Positions 26,102 through 37,675 of a DNA stretch of 64,000 nt are shown here, in pieces. The number at the start of each line of letters is the position of its first letter. The first letter of the stretch is position 1. The notes under the pieces were generated by a model. The model saw nothing but the letters and a program-made list of their open reading frames with translations. It searched no databases and had not been told where the DNA came from. Location of the stretch: NCBI GenBank assembly GCA_034620365.1, contig JAQGEQ010000287.1, forward strand, positions 310,001-374,000. The letters run 5' to 3'. This DNA is from Pegea sp. RAD2-039 (taxonomy: Eukaryota; Chordata; Thaliacea; Salpida; Salpidae). Position numbers and translations under genes: made by a program.

Positions 26102-28205
26102 TGTTTTCAATGTTTAAAAGTATCAACAAAGTTCAAAATTTAAAATAATTCTAAGTTGCTTAAATAACAGTAAAGCTCGTTAACTAAATCTAAACATTAG
26201 AATGATTTTATCTATGAATTAAAAAGTCCTAAAAAAGCTTATTAAGTCTATTTGATTATTTAAATTTGATTGTACGATTACTCACTATAAATTAAAATGT
26301 TGATGATTTTCCGAAACATAATTCAAATAGAATACAACAGAATGTTATCCATATAAATTTAAAATAAACCTCTTAACAGCTTTAAGTGCTTTATTTGATT
26401 GAAAAGTCTTTTGTTATAGTAATTAAATTAGTTAGGTATATGATACCAGACTAGTACTATTTATGTAAAATCAAAAAAATATATTTTTTAAGTACTAATC
26501 AATATTTTTATTATTAACATATAAACATGAGGCTATCATGTATTTATTTATGGTAGATAGAGTTATAAAAGATTTCAAATAAATTTCTATTAACAAGCTT
26601 TCATTTTAAATAAATTCATTTTTATCTTTTAAGTAATTCGTTCAAATTCTTTTATTGTAAAAAGCTTGTTATTAGAAAGTTACTTAAGACTCCTTTAAAA
26701 AGTCTTACTCGTAAATTGAAAATTAATGTATTTTCGACGAACTTCCTCTTTTACGTAAAATGACCTCCAGGCTTAAAAGAATTTCTCCTAATGTCAGTAG
26801 AGAAAATCAAAAATACAATTTATTGGAAAATCCGTTAAGTGCTTCATCAAAAGTAACTTGAAGTTGAAATAGGATAAAAAATAACCGATAAAAATAAAAA
26901 TTTTTAAATATTAGTAACTTATTTTTCTTCTTTCAAATGTAAAAAATATATTTTTTAATTAATTGACTTTTTTCAATTACCTAAAGTCTACATCTTACTT
27001 AATAAATTCATAAGAGACAAATATTACAAAAACAAATTTCTATCTTTCACTAAAGCATCAACATTTTCAGAACTTGAAATTAGTTGCATCATTTGCGACT
27101 TCACTTCTCGTGCACATTAGATATCTTTGGAATAGCCTGAGCTTGACGTTTTCGACTTTCATATGTCGTCATGCTCGGCTACACAAAGAAAAAAAGCACA
27201 AAAGTAACTCCTGCAAACTTCGATCTAACTTAGAAAAAAGGATTATTTATAGCTGATGACTTTTATACAAAAACTTATTTTCTTAGTTTTAGGCTTTCGG
27301 TGACTTTATTACTTAAGTTACACAGTTTTGAGTCAAAACAACTTAAAGGAGAACCATAAAGATTGAACTTAACAACAAAATTTTTAATAAAAATAAGAAT
27401 TGAGTGTAAAAACAAAATCTTTAAGAAAAATAACAAGTTTTAAAGTTTAAATTTAAAAACTAAACTGTTATGATCATATATACCAACACTGATTTCAAAT
27501 AAACTATTCATTTCTACTATTTTTACTTTTTATAAATTTTTATTTAAACTAGTTTGCTGTATAAAATGAAAAGCAGATAGACATATCGATACCAACTTGG
27601 CTTATGTTTGCTAAACCTTGAAATATTTTAACAACATTGCCCTAAGAAAGATTTTATTTAACAATAAAGTCGTCAGAGTCATATTTAAGAGCGTGTTTTG
27701 GGGAGACAAAATTGTCTAAGCTTAAATTTGATTTTATGGATAGTTCAAATAAGAAATTTGATGCTGAAAAATCGAATAATTCAAACTTTAGGACAATCAT
27801 AAAAAGTTTGAAGTAAAATTATTATAAAAAAAAGAAAATATGAATTTGATAAAAGGTTGGAGAAATGATAATTTAAAATACTGAGATGAAATTAAATATA
27901 AAAAAAATGTTCATTAATAGAATTGTTCAAAAATAAAATATAAAGTTTAAATTTAATCTTTTAAAGTTTTTATCTCAGCTCATCAACTATTCTTAACTTT
28001 AATTTACAATCATATCATCTCATTTGCAAAATAGGTTAAATAACACAAATATTTTTAATTTTTTGTAAAAAAGGACTTTTTTGATTGATATAAAGAAGAT
28101 TTCTTAGATTTATTTATAACCTCTAGTACGAAATTAAAATTACTCTGAAACGTGGATAAACCACAAAATAAGCAAATGCTTTAAACATCACGAAAGATAA
28201 ATAAT
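26102..28205. other. Gene-free stretch
   Basis: AT-rich DNA upstream of the pseudokinase. The frame 27074-27256 has no domain or splice context. I see no repeat structure. Confidence 0.45.
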
Positions 28206-28213
28206 AAGATAAT

Positions 28214-28560
28214 TATTTTTAGCGACTAGATACACGAGTGGTTAGGTCGATTGGTTGTTAATCTATTTTGCTCTGCACGTGTGGATATGAATACCACTGA
28301 AGATATCGCACACTACACCACAAGCTAGCAAGTGCAGAAAGTATCTTTCTCAACTAAAATCTTCTTTGACACCGCTTTGTGGATCACTTCCGGATTGAAA
28401 AGGGCTATAGGAGTGGCCCAAGATAAAAAACCTACATTTTGTTGACCTTGACGTCACTGTTCTAAGTCACTGGGACGTGTCATCGAACAGTGGACCTAAA
28501 AAAGAGGTGGTCCGGCGCATACTTCTCTCAATACAATGTTCACACAAGATGTATGACTCA
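28214..28560 (+). mobile_element. tRNA-derived SINE-like element (Ser-tRNA-like head)
   Basis: The head reads like a degraded tRNA: GCGACTAGATACACGAGTGG followed by TTAGGTCGATTGG (box A region, resembling the GAGTGGTTAAGGCGATGG of type II tRNA-Ser), then about 30 bases later GTGGATATGAATACCACT in the box B position. A body of about 250 bases follows, less AT-rich than its flanks, containing GACGTCACTGTTCTAAGTCACTGGGACGTG. It is not an intact tRNA because box B is mutated and the stems do not pair well. This family differs from the SINE at 43849. Confidence 0.5.
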
Positions 28561-28824
28561 AAAACAATTATTTAGTGAGTTAATAAACTAATACTTCAGC
28601 GTAAAATATCTAGAGTTAAATTCTATATTGTAAACATTATTTCATTTCTTAAAACTTAATTAATAATAATAATTAAGTTTGTTTTCAACTTGATTTTAGT
28701 TTCAAAATTTTTGTCAGCTTTACATTATAGATTGTACATATTTTTATCAAAAATAAATTGTAAGAAATTGAATATGATACAAAGTTATTTGTGTTATTTA
28801 ATTAATTTATTTATTTATTACACT

Positions 28825-28872
28825 TAACATGAAAGGGAGTGTATCTCGCAAGCACACATTCTCAAAAGTAAT
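28825..28872 (-). repeat. Orphan copy of the SINE/LINE 3' tail
   Basis: On the minus strand the sequence GAGAATGTGTG, then CTTGCGAGATACACTCCC, matches the 3' tail of the LINE at 48267 and of the SINE at 43849. A TAATAAATAAATAAATT tail follows. It is probably a 5'-truncated retrotransposed copy of one of the two; the bases before it match neither body. Confidence 0.55.
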
Positions 28873-30815
28873 AATTAAACAATTCTAATAATAAAGCCAA
28901 ATAAAAATATTTTTGTAATGAATCCTTATCACTGACTCCTACATGCTGCTGGAATACTTCTAGCTGTGGCGGGTTTCTTATCATATTTTAGACTAAATAT
29001 TTATAATAATGTGTACTTGTAAGTGTTTTGCATCATTAGCTGTATATTTATATCTATAAATCCAGATAAATGTTGGAGTTAAGGAAGTTAATAAGCTGTA
29101 ATTTTGTTTTAACACACAAAAAAATTTAGAAATTATATTTAGCATTTTTAAAGTTAAAACTGTAATAAGAAAGTAATTCAACAATAAAGTTTATATTCAA
29201 AATCTGATTGTAGAGTTTATCTTTAACTTTTATATTCTATATTGTATTTGGCTTACAGTTTTATGAAGACTTCCATTTACAAGCTAATCTGTTAAATTCT
29301 CAATTTATGTAATAAACAAAAACTTTAAAAATGATTCTCGACTTTTGAGTGTTTGTTTTTAATTAAACAAGCCAGAAAAAATATTAATATTAGTGAGTGA
29401 AAAAAGTCAATATTTTTACGTAAACTTTGGACTAAACCATTTAAATTAATTACATCACTTAAATTTATTAAAGTGGAATAAATAATCTTTACAAAATATG
29501 TTTTATGCTAGTATACTTGAAGTTTCATCAATCAAAAGTCTTATATTAGCCTTAAATTAATCAACAGAAGACTATCTATGTTAAGCAAACCTGTTTTTAA
29601 AGTAATCATTTGAAGTATTGATTCTTATTCCTAGTCTGTAATATTACTGCAACACAAAATTGAGAAAGATTTGATTACTTATTTGCGAAATAAAAACTAT
29701 TTGGTAAAGATTATATTTTACACCATAATTAGTAGCCACCTGAAAGTAATTTTAAGTAAATTCTAATAACAGTTTTTACTTACCTTAAATAAACTTGTTT
29801 TAACAAAATAATAAAAATTATGAAACTAGAAAACTATAAAAGTTAACGGATATCAAAGTAATTCTTATTCTTATTTCAATAAACGAAAGTGAGTATTTAA
29901 TAGAGTCTTATTAATAGGTTAAAGAGACTTTTATAAAACATTTTACTTAATTGAACTTTATATTGTATTCAAGTAGTTCAGATGTTTGTTGACAATCTTT
30001 TCTAAGCGTTCAATGTGAGAAAAATTATTTTAGACATCCTTATGATAACTGTTCAGAGAATTTCAATACTATTTGATTCAGGTAAAATATTTTTTAAAAC
30101 AGCATACCAGTTAAAAGCCAAAAAAGTTAATAAGATTCTGTTGAAAAATATTGGATGAAATTAGAACAAAAGTAATCAGTTGGTAGATTGGGTTGAAAAT
30201 CTCCAAAAGATTCGGATAAAATATTAGTAAATATTAGAAATCATTAAGTACCATGTGGTACAGGTAATAAACAGACAATCTAAATCAGGGCTTGTATGAT
30301 TTGAATTGTACATAAATATCTTTTTTTTCAGTAAATATCTTTACTTCATGTATTCGCTTTGATTTTTCTAATCAAATGCGAGTAATAAAATATATAAGAA
30401 CTTACAAAATATAAGTTACAGAAGTCTAAAGACTAGTATTTAGCGATCACTATATGATTGTCTTGTAGCGTAGTACGAAGTTAACATTTTAATTTATGAC
30501 CAAGAATTTTAAGCTTAGCAGAACATATCCTAGTGTATGTTAGAATCAAAATCAAGCAGTTTATAGCCTTTTCTTACAGAATTCTAAATCTAAATGAAAT
30601 AATAATTTAAAGCAGACAACTCAAAAGTAAATATCTTTACAAATATTTTGATAATTATAATATTATATATTATATTAATATTATAACATAATTATTTAAT
30701 ACTAATAGTTAATATTATTAATGTTTTGTAATTAATTTATTAATTTGATCAATGTTAATAATTATCCTTCGATTTTATAGAAAACTTATATCTATAAACT
30801 ACTAGTATACTTGAT
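28873..30815. other. Upstream region of the first array kinase
   Basis: No gene found. The last 150 bases are almost pure A/T (30655-30740). Segments around 29810-30130 resemble segments around 33610-34000 upstream of the next kinase, so this flank was duplicated with the gene. Confidence 0.45.
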
Positions 30816-32141
30816 ATGAGTACTGTTAGTGAAACAAACAGTAGTTCAGTTGAAAACTATGATTCAGAAAATAGTTTATTCAGCGAGGGGATATCTCTTA
30901 TTGGAGAGGCATCATCCGAAGAAATTAATCTTAAGGAATTAGTAATTGGGAAAATAATTGGCTTGGGAGCGTTTGGTGTAGTTGTTGCCGCTTATGATCC
31001 ATCCAGTGAAAAATTCTATGCTGTTAAGAAAATAATAAATAGAATAAATGACCCAGAGTTTAAAGAATCAATAATAAAAGAACTAGAATTTGCAAGAAGT
31101 TTGAAACACGAGAATATTGCTAAAGTTTATGATACATATACAAGTGACAATTCTGGTTATATTATTATGGACCTTTGTACATTTGGAAACCTATTTGACT
31201 ACATTGAAGAAAACTTTCCACTTAAAATGAGTTTACTGAAGTCATTTACAAGAGATATGGTCAGTGCTGTTAAGTATTTACATGACCACAAAATTGCTCA
31301 TCAAGATATCAAGTCTCGTAACTTTCTTCTAGATGAAAATTTGATGATTAAATTGTGTGATTTTGGTTTTATGGAAAAGTATACAGGTCGTAGCAACAGT
31401 AAAGATGGGACAGTTGATTACCTCTCACCTCAGCTAGCTTTTGGTGATTCAGATCCCTTAAAGTCTGATATCTGGGCATTAGGAATCACTTTTTTTGAGA
31501 TGGCAACATCAGATATTCCAGACGAATGCAAGTTTTCAAAAATGCTTTATAATTCAGAAAGACAATTTCAAATAACCTGTCCTTCAAGTGTTACATGGGA
31601 CTTTGCTGATTTGATCAAAAAAATGTTAGCTTACAACGAAAATGATCGAATTGATATCAATGAGGTTGCTAGTCATATATGGTTTGATGGTCAACTAAAT
31701 ACAAACTGTGAAGTTACAGAAAAAGCTAAACTAGTTGGTCTGATTGTCACTGATGCTATTTCAAGCTTACAAGAGTTTGACTATTTTTGTGAGACAGACA
31801 AAAGCAAATCATCTGTGTGTTTTGCTGTTAAATTTAAAGAAGGATTATTGACCTTACTACTGAAAGATGTATTTGAAAATCAGCAGATAACATATCAGCT
31901 AGTTAAAAACAAAATTGAGTATTTAGCTGATAAAAATCAGCAATTAAACCATAAAGTAACTGGAACAAAATTTCATTGTAAAAGTAATAATACAAGTCAA
32001 TCATCGTTTATTGCTGAAATTACTAAGTCTAAAATGAATAAGAATAATTCTACAATTAATTTTATCAAGAAAACAGGATCTCAAAATGACTTTTTTATAC
32101 TACTTAAAAATATTTTGAAATCGGTTGTTTCAAATGATTAA
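30816..32141 (+). CDS. CHK1-like Ser/Thr kinase with KA1-like C-terminus, array member 1
   Basis: A single-exon frame of 441 residues from ATG. An acidic, Ser-rich leader (SENSLFSEG) precedes the kinase domain, about residues 43-305. Seen: glycine loop GLGAFG, ATP-site Lys71 (YAVKK), helix-C Glu89, catalytic loop AHQDIKSRN with Asp164, DFG Asp182, SPQ in place of APE, and DIWALG. All residues needed for phosphotransfer are present, but HRD is HQD, which makes it a non-RD kinase not expected to need activation-loop phosphorylation. About 110 C-terminal residues (from DAISSLQEFDYFC, ending with STINF...GSQNDFF.LLKNIL) follow the kinase almost directly and resemble the KA1 domain of CHK1. Without homologous context this could be called TSSK-like; the KA1-like tail argues for CHK1. 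Confidence 0.8.
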   Translation: MSTVSETNSSSVENYDSENSLFSEGISLIGEASSEEINLKELVIGKIIGLGAFGVVVAAYDPSSEKFYAVKKIINRINDPEFKESIIKELEFARSLKHENIAKVYDTYTSDNSGYIIMDLCTFGNLFDYIEENFPLKMSLLKSFTRDMVSAVKYLHDHKIAHQDIKSRNFLLDENLMIKLCDFGFMEKYTGRSNSKDGTVDYLSPQLAFGDSDPLKSDIWALGITFFEMATSDIPDECKFSKMLYNSERQFQITCPSSVTWDFADLIKKMLAYNENDRIDINEVASHIWFDGQLNTNCEVTEKAKLVGLIVTDAISSLQEFDYFCETDKSKSSVCFAVKFKEGLLTLLLKDVFENQQITYQLVKNKIEYLADKNQQLNHKVTGTKFHCKSNNTSQSSFIAEITKSKMNKNNSTINFIKKTGSQNDFFILLKNILKSVVSND

Positions 32142-34734
32142 AAATAGTTTATCCTAATAATTAATAAATTTCCCTCTTTTTGTTTTTGTTTGAATGATTT
32201 GCCTAAGATCTGTTGAAACAAAACAAGCTTATCTATTTGACTCTGGAAATTAATTGATTTTTAAGCCGTACAAATTTAGTTTCTATATTACAAATAGTGC
32301 AAGAAATAAAAGTTTAATTGCTATTAAAACACATATTGCTTACATGAGTTATATTTACAACTCCAGTGAAATTTCCAAATGAAATATAACTTATGAAAGT
32401 ATTTCCTTTGTCAGTGTTGTGAGTTTGATTAACTCAAAATCAAGTGATTTCTTCTATGACTGTGTACAGCTTTTTTTAATTGTTTTAATTTTACAGTTTT
32501 AAAACAAATACTTTAATGTAAGAAAATAAAATAATAAAGTTAATATACTACTTCTTTAATGATACAAAATTCAAATAATAGTTTCAGCTCAACAGTTACT
32601 AATTTGATTTGTCAATTTCAACTTTTTTAATTCATTAGATTTAGTATATTTTAAATAGTGTCAAGTATAATGAAGTTACAACTAAAACACTAGAGGTGTA
32701 AACACACAAATAAAATTAACATAATTGTAATGTTGTACATTTAGTTTTTAGCAGCAATTAAGATAAGTAGAAACAAGAAATCCATCTTTTTCAATCAAGA
32801 TTTTCAGAATTATAACTTCAAAGGAAAGATTATTCATTTTTTACCAAAAACAACCAGAAAAGGTTATCATTATAGATGTAGCAATACACCTGTTAGCTTA
32901 ATAAATCTGATTGAAAAAAATCTTTTTTTTATGTGTATTTGTTAAAAAAAGAGTTGAAAGTTCTTTAAACGTTTCGTTTAAAGACAAAGGTAAAATAAAA
33001 CGCTTTACAACTTTAAACATTCTAGCTTGTGTTTGTCTTACAGTAGGAACAGTCATTTGTAATCTTTAAGTCCGCATAGAGCACAAAAACTATATAAAAA
33101 TGATCAGTTTAATCTTTCGAATTTTGAATTTTCTTATCGAACAAAGCTAGAGTCGAAGAACTTTGCCACAAATGTTGATGTTAACAATTACTAGTAGCAA
33201 AGAAATGTTAATCTTGCATTTGTACAATATAAGTAATTTAGAAAAATCACTTGCCTTAAAAAGTATATATAATTTTTTTCTTTTGAAAATCATATCTAGA
33301 AAAGATATTTATCTAATTCAACAATAATAGCAATCAAAAGTACTAGTCTTAAATAAAAAATAAAAAGATTAGTTTTATCAAACGAAACTATATTTTAATA
33401 ATTTTTTAAAAAATATTGTTAATAATCTTTACTATCTGTTGTAATTGCTGGAAAAAATTATAAAAAAATAACTCACTTGAACATTACTGTGATGAATTAT
33501 TGAAAAATGAATTTATTTCACAATTAATTCATTTAACCTTGTTTTAAGTCGATTACGATACTATATTTAAGTAAACATAAACAAAAAAAATTGAATTTGA
33601 TTAACTAAACATGCTATAAAAGATTTATACAAATTATGAAACAAGAACTATAAAAGTAAAAGAAAGGTCGATACTATCAAGTATTCTACTTTGATGGCTA
33701 CTGGCCACAAAAGTTGAAACAAAATAACACTTGATAAGAAGTTATTTTTTATATTAGAGAGATTTTTAAGAAAGTTCAACAGATATATTAATAATTTAAA
33801 CATTTAAATTATAATCTATTTGATCAACTTTAGGGTTAATTCAGTATAGATGTTTGCAAACAATCATTTCTTTTTAAATGGAGAAATCTTAGAGTAAAAT
33901 TTGTTTATTTGACTAACAATAAATCCAAGTACTACTGTAGTGTATTTGCTTTTGTTTTATTAAAGATTTTAAAATTCAGTATAACAGTTATAAGCATCCA
34001 AATTCTTTTTGGAATTTCTCAAAAAATAGTTTGTGTAAATACTATTATAGAAACGTGCTGAGGTTAGGACGTTAAAACCTGTTGAGTTGACCTGATTTAT
34101 TATGTGCAATATCGACCTAAAAACCGAAAATTTCGTCTTTGACGGTTTAGATTAGTTTGTAAAATATTTTTAGTAATTTGAAAAGCTAAATCCATCAAAT
34201 CAGTCGTTCATTAACCTAATGCGTTAGCCAATTATAATCTAAACAAAAATAATGCTAGACTTAACAAGTTTACCAAATAAAGCTTAAGTATTATTTCAGA
34301 TGTACAAATATAAGCTTTTCTTATTTTTAGCCCTTTGATTTTAGCTATCACATTATATTTGCTTTTATTGAATATAAATAATAAAATATAGAAATTGATG
34401 ACACCATACGATTAGCAATAAAGTATTTAAAGCTAAGAGCAATTATTATTTACTTCTCTAGCAGTAAATTAAAAGATTTTATTTGTAATTCTAAAAGACT
34501 AAAACGTTTATTTCTGGTCGACGCTTTTCTAAACTAAAATCAAACTTAAAATAGAATTAGTTGTTCTGAAGTAAACCAATTCTTATAAAGATCTCTAACT
34601 AGCAGTTTGAAATATAATTCACATCATAAAAACATATTTAAAGAAAATTAGCTAATTACATTTAAAATAGTTTACTTTTATCATGATAAGTTTTTATTCT
34701 AAATTTGTCAATAAGAATCCTGAAAATACTAGAT
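32142..34734. other. Intergenic region between array kinases 1 and 2
   Basis: No gene is supported. The right half partly repeats the flank upstream of kinase 1. The minus-strand frame 34662-34862 is antisense to the start of kinase 2. Confidence 0.45.
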
Positions 34735-35619
34735 ATGAATACTTTACATGAAAAAACGAAATGTCCAATTGAAAAGTCTGAAAATAGTTTATTCAGCGAA
34801 GGTTTCTCCCGTATAGGAACACCATCAGAAGACATTAATGTAAGAAACTTAAAGACTGTCAAAATAATTGGTTCAGGAGCTTCTGGTATCGTTTTTACTG
34901 CTTATGATCCATCCAATGAAAAGGTTTATGCTGTTAAGAAAATAATAAACAGATTAAGTGACTCAGCATTTAAAGAATCAATCATAAAAGAACTAGAAAT
35001 TTCAAGAAGCTTGAAACACGAGAATATTCCTAAAGTTTATGATACATATACAAGTGACAATTCTGGTTATATTATTATGGACCTTTGTGCAAATGGAAAT
35101 CTATTTGACTACATCAAAAATAACTTTCCATTCAAAATGAGTTTACTGAAGTCATTTACAAGAGATATGGTCAGTGCTGTTAAGTATTTACATGACCACA
35201 AAATTGCTCATCAAGATATCAAGTCTCGTAACTTTCTTCTAGATGAAAATTTGATGATTAAATTGTGTGATTTTGGTTTGACAGAAAAGTATACAGGTCG
35301 TAGTACTCACAAAAATGGAACATTAAACTATTTTTCACCTCAACTTGCTTTGGGAGATTCAGATCCCTTAAAGTCTGATATCTGGGCTTTAGGAATCACT
35401 TTTTTTGAGATGGCGACATTTAAGATCCCAGCTGAAATCAAAATTTGTAAAAAGATTTTTATGGATAAATTGGAAAATGAATTCAAAATAATTTGCCCTA
35501 AATTAGTTCCAAAAGATTTTTCGGATTTGATCGAAAACATGCTGTCTTATTATGAAGAAAAGAGATTTGATATCAATCAAGTTGCTAATCATATATGGTT
35601 TGGTAGTCAAATGAAATAG
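34735..35619 (+). CDS. CHK1-like Ser/Thr kinase, array member 2, KA1-like domain lost
   Basis: 294 residues from the ATG at 34735 (an in-frame TTG lies 30 bases upstream). The leader keeps SENSLFSEGFSRIG. The kinase domain is complete: GSGASG loop, Lys68 (YAVKK), AHQDIKSRN, CDFGL, YFSPQ and DIWALG. As in member 1, HRD is HQD. Long stretches of the catalytic lobe are nearly identical to member 1 at the DNA level (compare 35133-35270 with 31233-31370). The frame stops right after the kinase domain (WFGSQMK then TAG), where member 1 continues into its C-terminal domain; the remnant downstream is annotated separately. Loss of the KA1-like tail, which restrains the kinase domain in CHK1, might leave this copy unregulated if it is expressed. 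Confidence 0.75.
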   Translation: MNTLHEKTKCPIEKSENSLFSEGFSRIGTPSEDINVRNLKTVKIIGSGASGIVFTAYDPSNEKVYAVKKIINRLSDSAFKESIIKELEISRSLKHENIPKVYDTYTSDNSGYIIMDLCANGNLFDYIKNNFPFKMSLLKSFTRDMVSAVKYLHDHKIAHQDIKSRNFLLDENLMIKLCDFGLTEKYTGRSTHKNGTLNYFSPQLALGDSDPLKSDIWALGITFFEMATFKIPAEIKICKKIFMDKLENEFKIICPKLVPKDFSDLIENMLSYYEEKRFDINQVANHIWFGSQMK

Positions 35620-35960
35620 ATTACAAATTTACTAGAAAAAATAAATTATTTGTTCTGATTGCCACTGATGCTGTTCCAAACTAAGAAGAGTTTAGTTATT
35701 TTTTTAGAAAAAATCAAATAATTTATGTTTTTGTTACTAAATTAAGAAAAGTGAAAAAGTAAAGTGTTTGATGATTTTTAACGTTTGATATTCAATTGAT
35801 CGAATTATTAGTTGAAAGAAAACACTATTGCAGAAGTAATGGCAAAAGTCAATAATATTTTATTGATAAAAATAAAGATCTTAAAACGATTGACTTTAGA
35901 GAAGGTAGACCAACAGAAGGTGGATTGAAGATTGTTCCTAAATCGTTACCACTTTAGTTA
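35617..35960 (+). pseudogene. Remnant of the KA1-like coding region of array kinase 2
   Basis: The DNA after the stop still aligns with member 1. For example, TTCTGATTGCCACTGATGCT at about 35653-35672 matches TCTGATTGTCACTGATGCTA, the codons for LIVTDA. AAATCAAATAATTTATGTTT at about 35712-35731 matches the region coding for KSKSSVCF. Several in-frame stops and shifts interrupt it. It is a decaying 3' coding segment, not a separate gene. Confidence 0.6.
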
Positions 35961-37675
35961 GGTACAAGTTTTTTGATGCTAACCAAACATTGTAAGCTTT
36001 GAGAAATAGGCGTATGTGATTAAGAAATAAGTTTTACAATCTATTTTTCAAAAAATTTTGAAAGTACTGTTACCAAATAATTTTTTAGGAGTTTTCTCTA
36101 TTTTTAATTTGCTATCAAAATTTAGTTTTATTTTTCTAAGAACTGCTGAAACAAATGAAGTATCAGGACTTGACATTTTTTAAAATTGTTAGTTAAAGAC
36201 TTTAGAAAGCAGTATAGACTTAGTTTAAATTTTTCCAGTTAAAAACAGGAATGAAAACTTATGTTACTTAGAAAAATATCTTATAATATTTCAATAATCT
36301 CTATAAATGAAATCAATAATGTTTGTTGCAGTGTTGAGTTGGGTTAATAGTGAATGAAATTGACTTTTAACAGACTTTTATACTTTTTGGAAGTGTAATC
36401 TAAAAATTAAAAAATTAAAAAAAAAATTATAACTGAATTCAACCTCCAAAAATATATCAAATTAGGTTAAATCTTAGAATACTTGTTTTTATCATGTTTA
36501 AATTAGAAAAGTAAATCCACCTGGATAAAAATTGCTAAAAATTGACATAATAGATTTGGTGTAACTATAAATCAAGTCTTATTTTGCTCCTAGAAATGCT
36601 GACGATGATATATTTTAGAACTTTACAGTTTTATTTTTTGGTATATTAGGGTTCCTAAAAAATTATCAAATCAAAGATATTTGTGTAAATCCGTAAATCA
36701 TCATGTTGATTTCTAAAGAAAATATTTGTCAAATTATTCCAAATTATCATTTACTACATATTTCTCTTTAAAGTAATTATTACTAAAAAGTCTTAAAAAT
36801 ATGTTTGTATCTTACACAAATATAAACTTTTAATTTGTTATCAACTTGTGCACTGTGATATATACGAACTATATAGCAGAAGATAATTTTACTACGTAGG
36901 TAAATGTCAATGTAGAAGACGTAGACGAGCGGGTGTTATACATAATCTGTTGAAAAAGTTCTTCGTCATATCGATTGCGTTGTTCGCGTTTTATAATAAA
37001 ATAAATCTCTCTTGATAAGTTATTGTAATTCCAGAACTTTTGTAAAATAGGTTTAAAAAAGTTGTTGGTTTTTCATCTTACATCAATTAAAAAAGATAAT
37101 TCTGTCTAAATTAAAATATTCTACCTCAAGTCCTCCTTTAATCTTCTTCACTTGCCATCAAGAAGTTAAACAGTTTACTATATCTTGATTGCTGTTTAAC
37201 ATTTTTTGTCGTTTTCATAACTTCTGGTATTTTATAAAGTTATAGTTTTATCAATTAAAGTAAAAACTGTTCTAAGTTGAAATTAAAGAATTTTTAATTA
37301 ATTTATGAATTTCCTTTAGATATTAAACTTAAAAAGTAAAACAAAACTTTTATAGAAATTGCTTAAAAATATTTCCTTAATTATAATTTCAACTTGCGTA
37401 AAAATTGTATAAAATTAGACATTTTAACAGATTGAAAATATTTTAAGATAAATTTTTTGAATAATTTAAAGCAGCAGTACTTAATTGTATTTTGATCTAA
37501 CTCATCAACTAGAAACAACTTTGTAAGTTTTTAATACCTTTACCACAAATCAAAATACTTGATAACAATGCCTGGTAAGACTTACAACAAATGAAAACAA
37601 ATATAATAGAAATTTTATCAATCCAAGTCTTACAGTTCTATTTTGACTGAATGTAAAGAATAAAGGAAATTATTC
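35961..37675. other. Intergenic region between convergent kinases 2 and 3
   Basis: Members 2 (+) and 3 (-) converge here. No coding, tRNA or transposon signal is seen. Confidence 0.45.
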
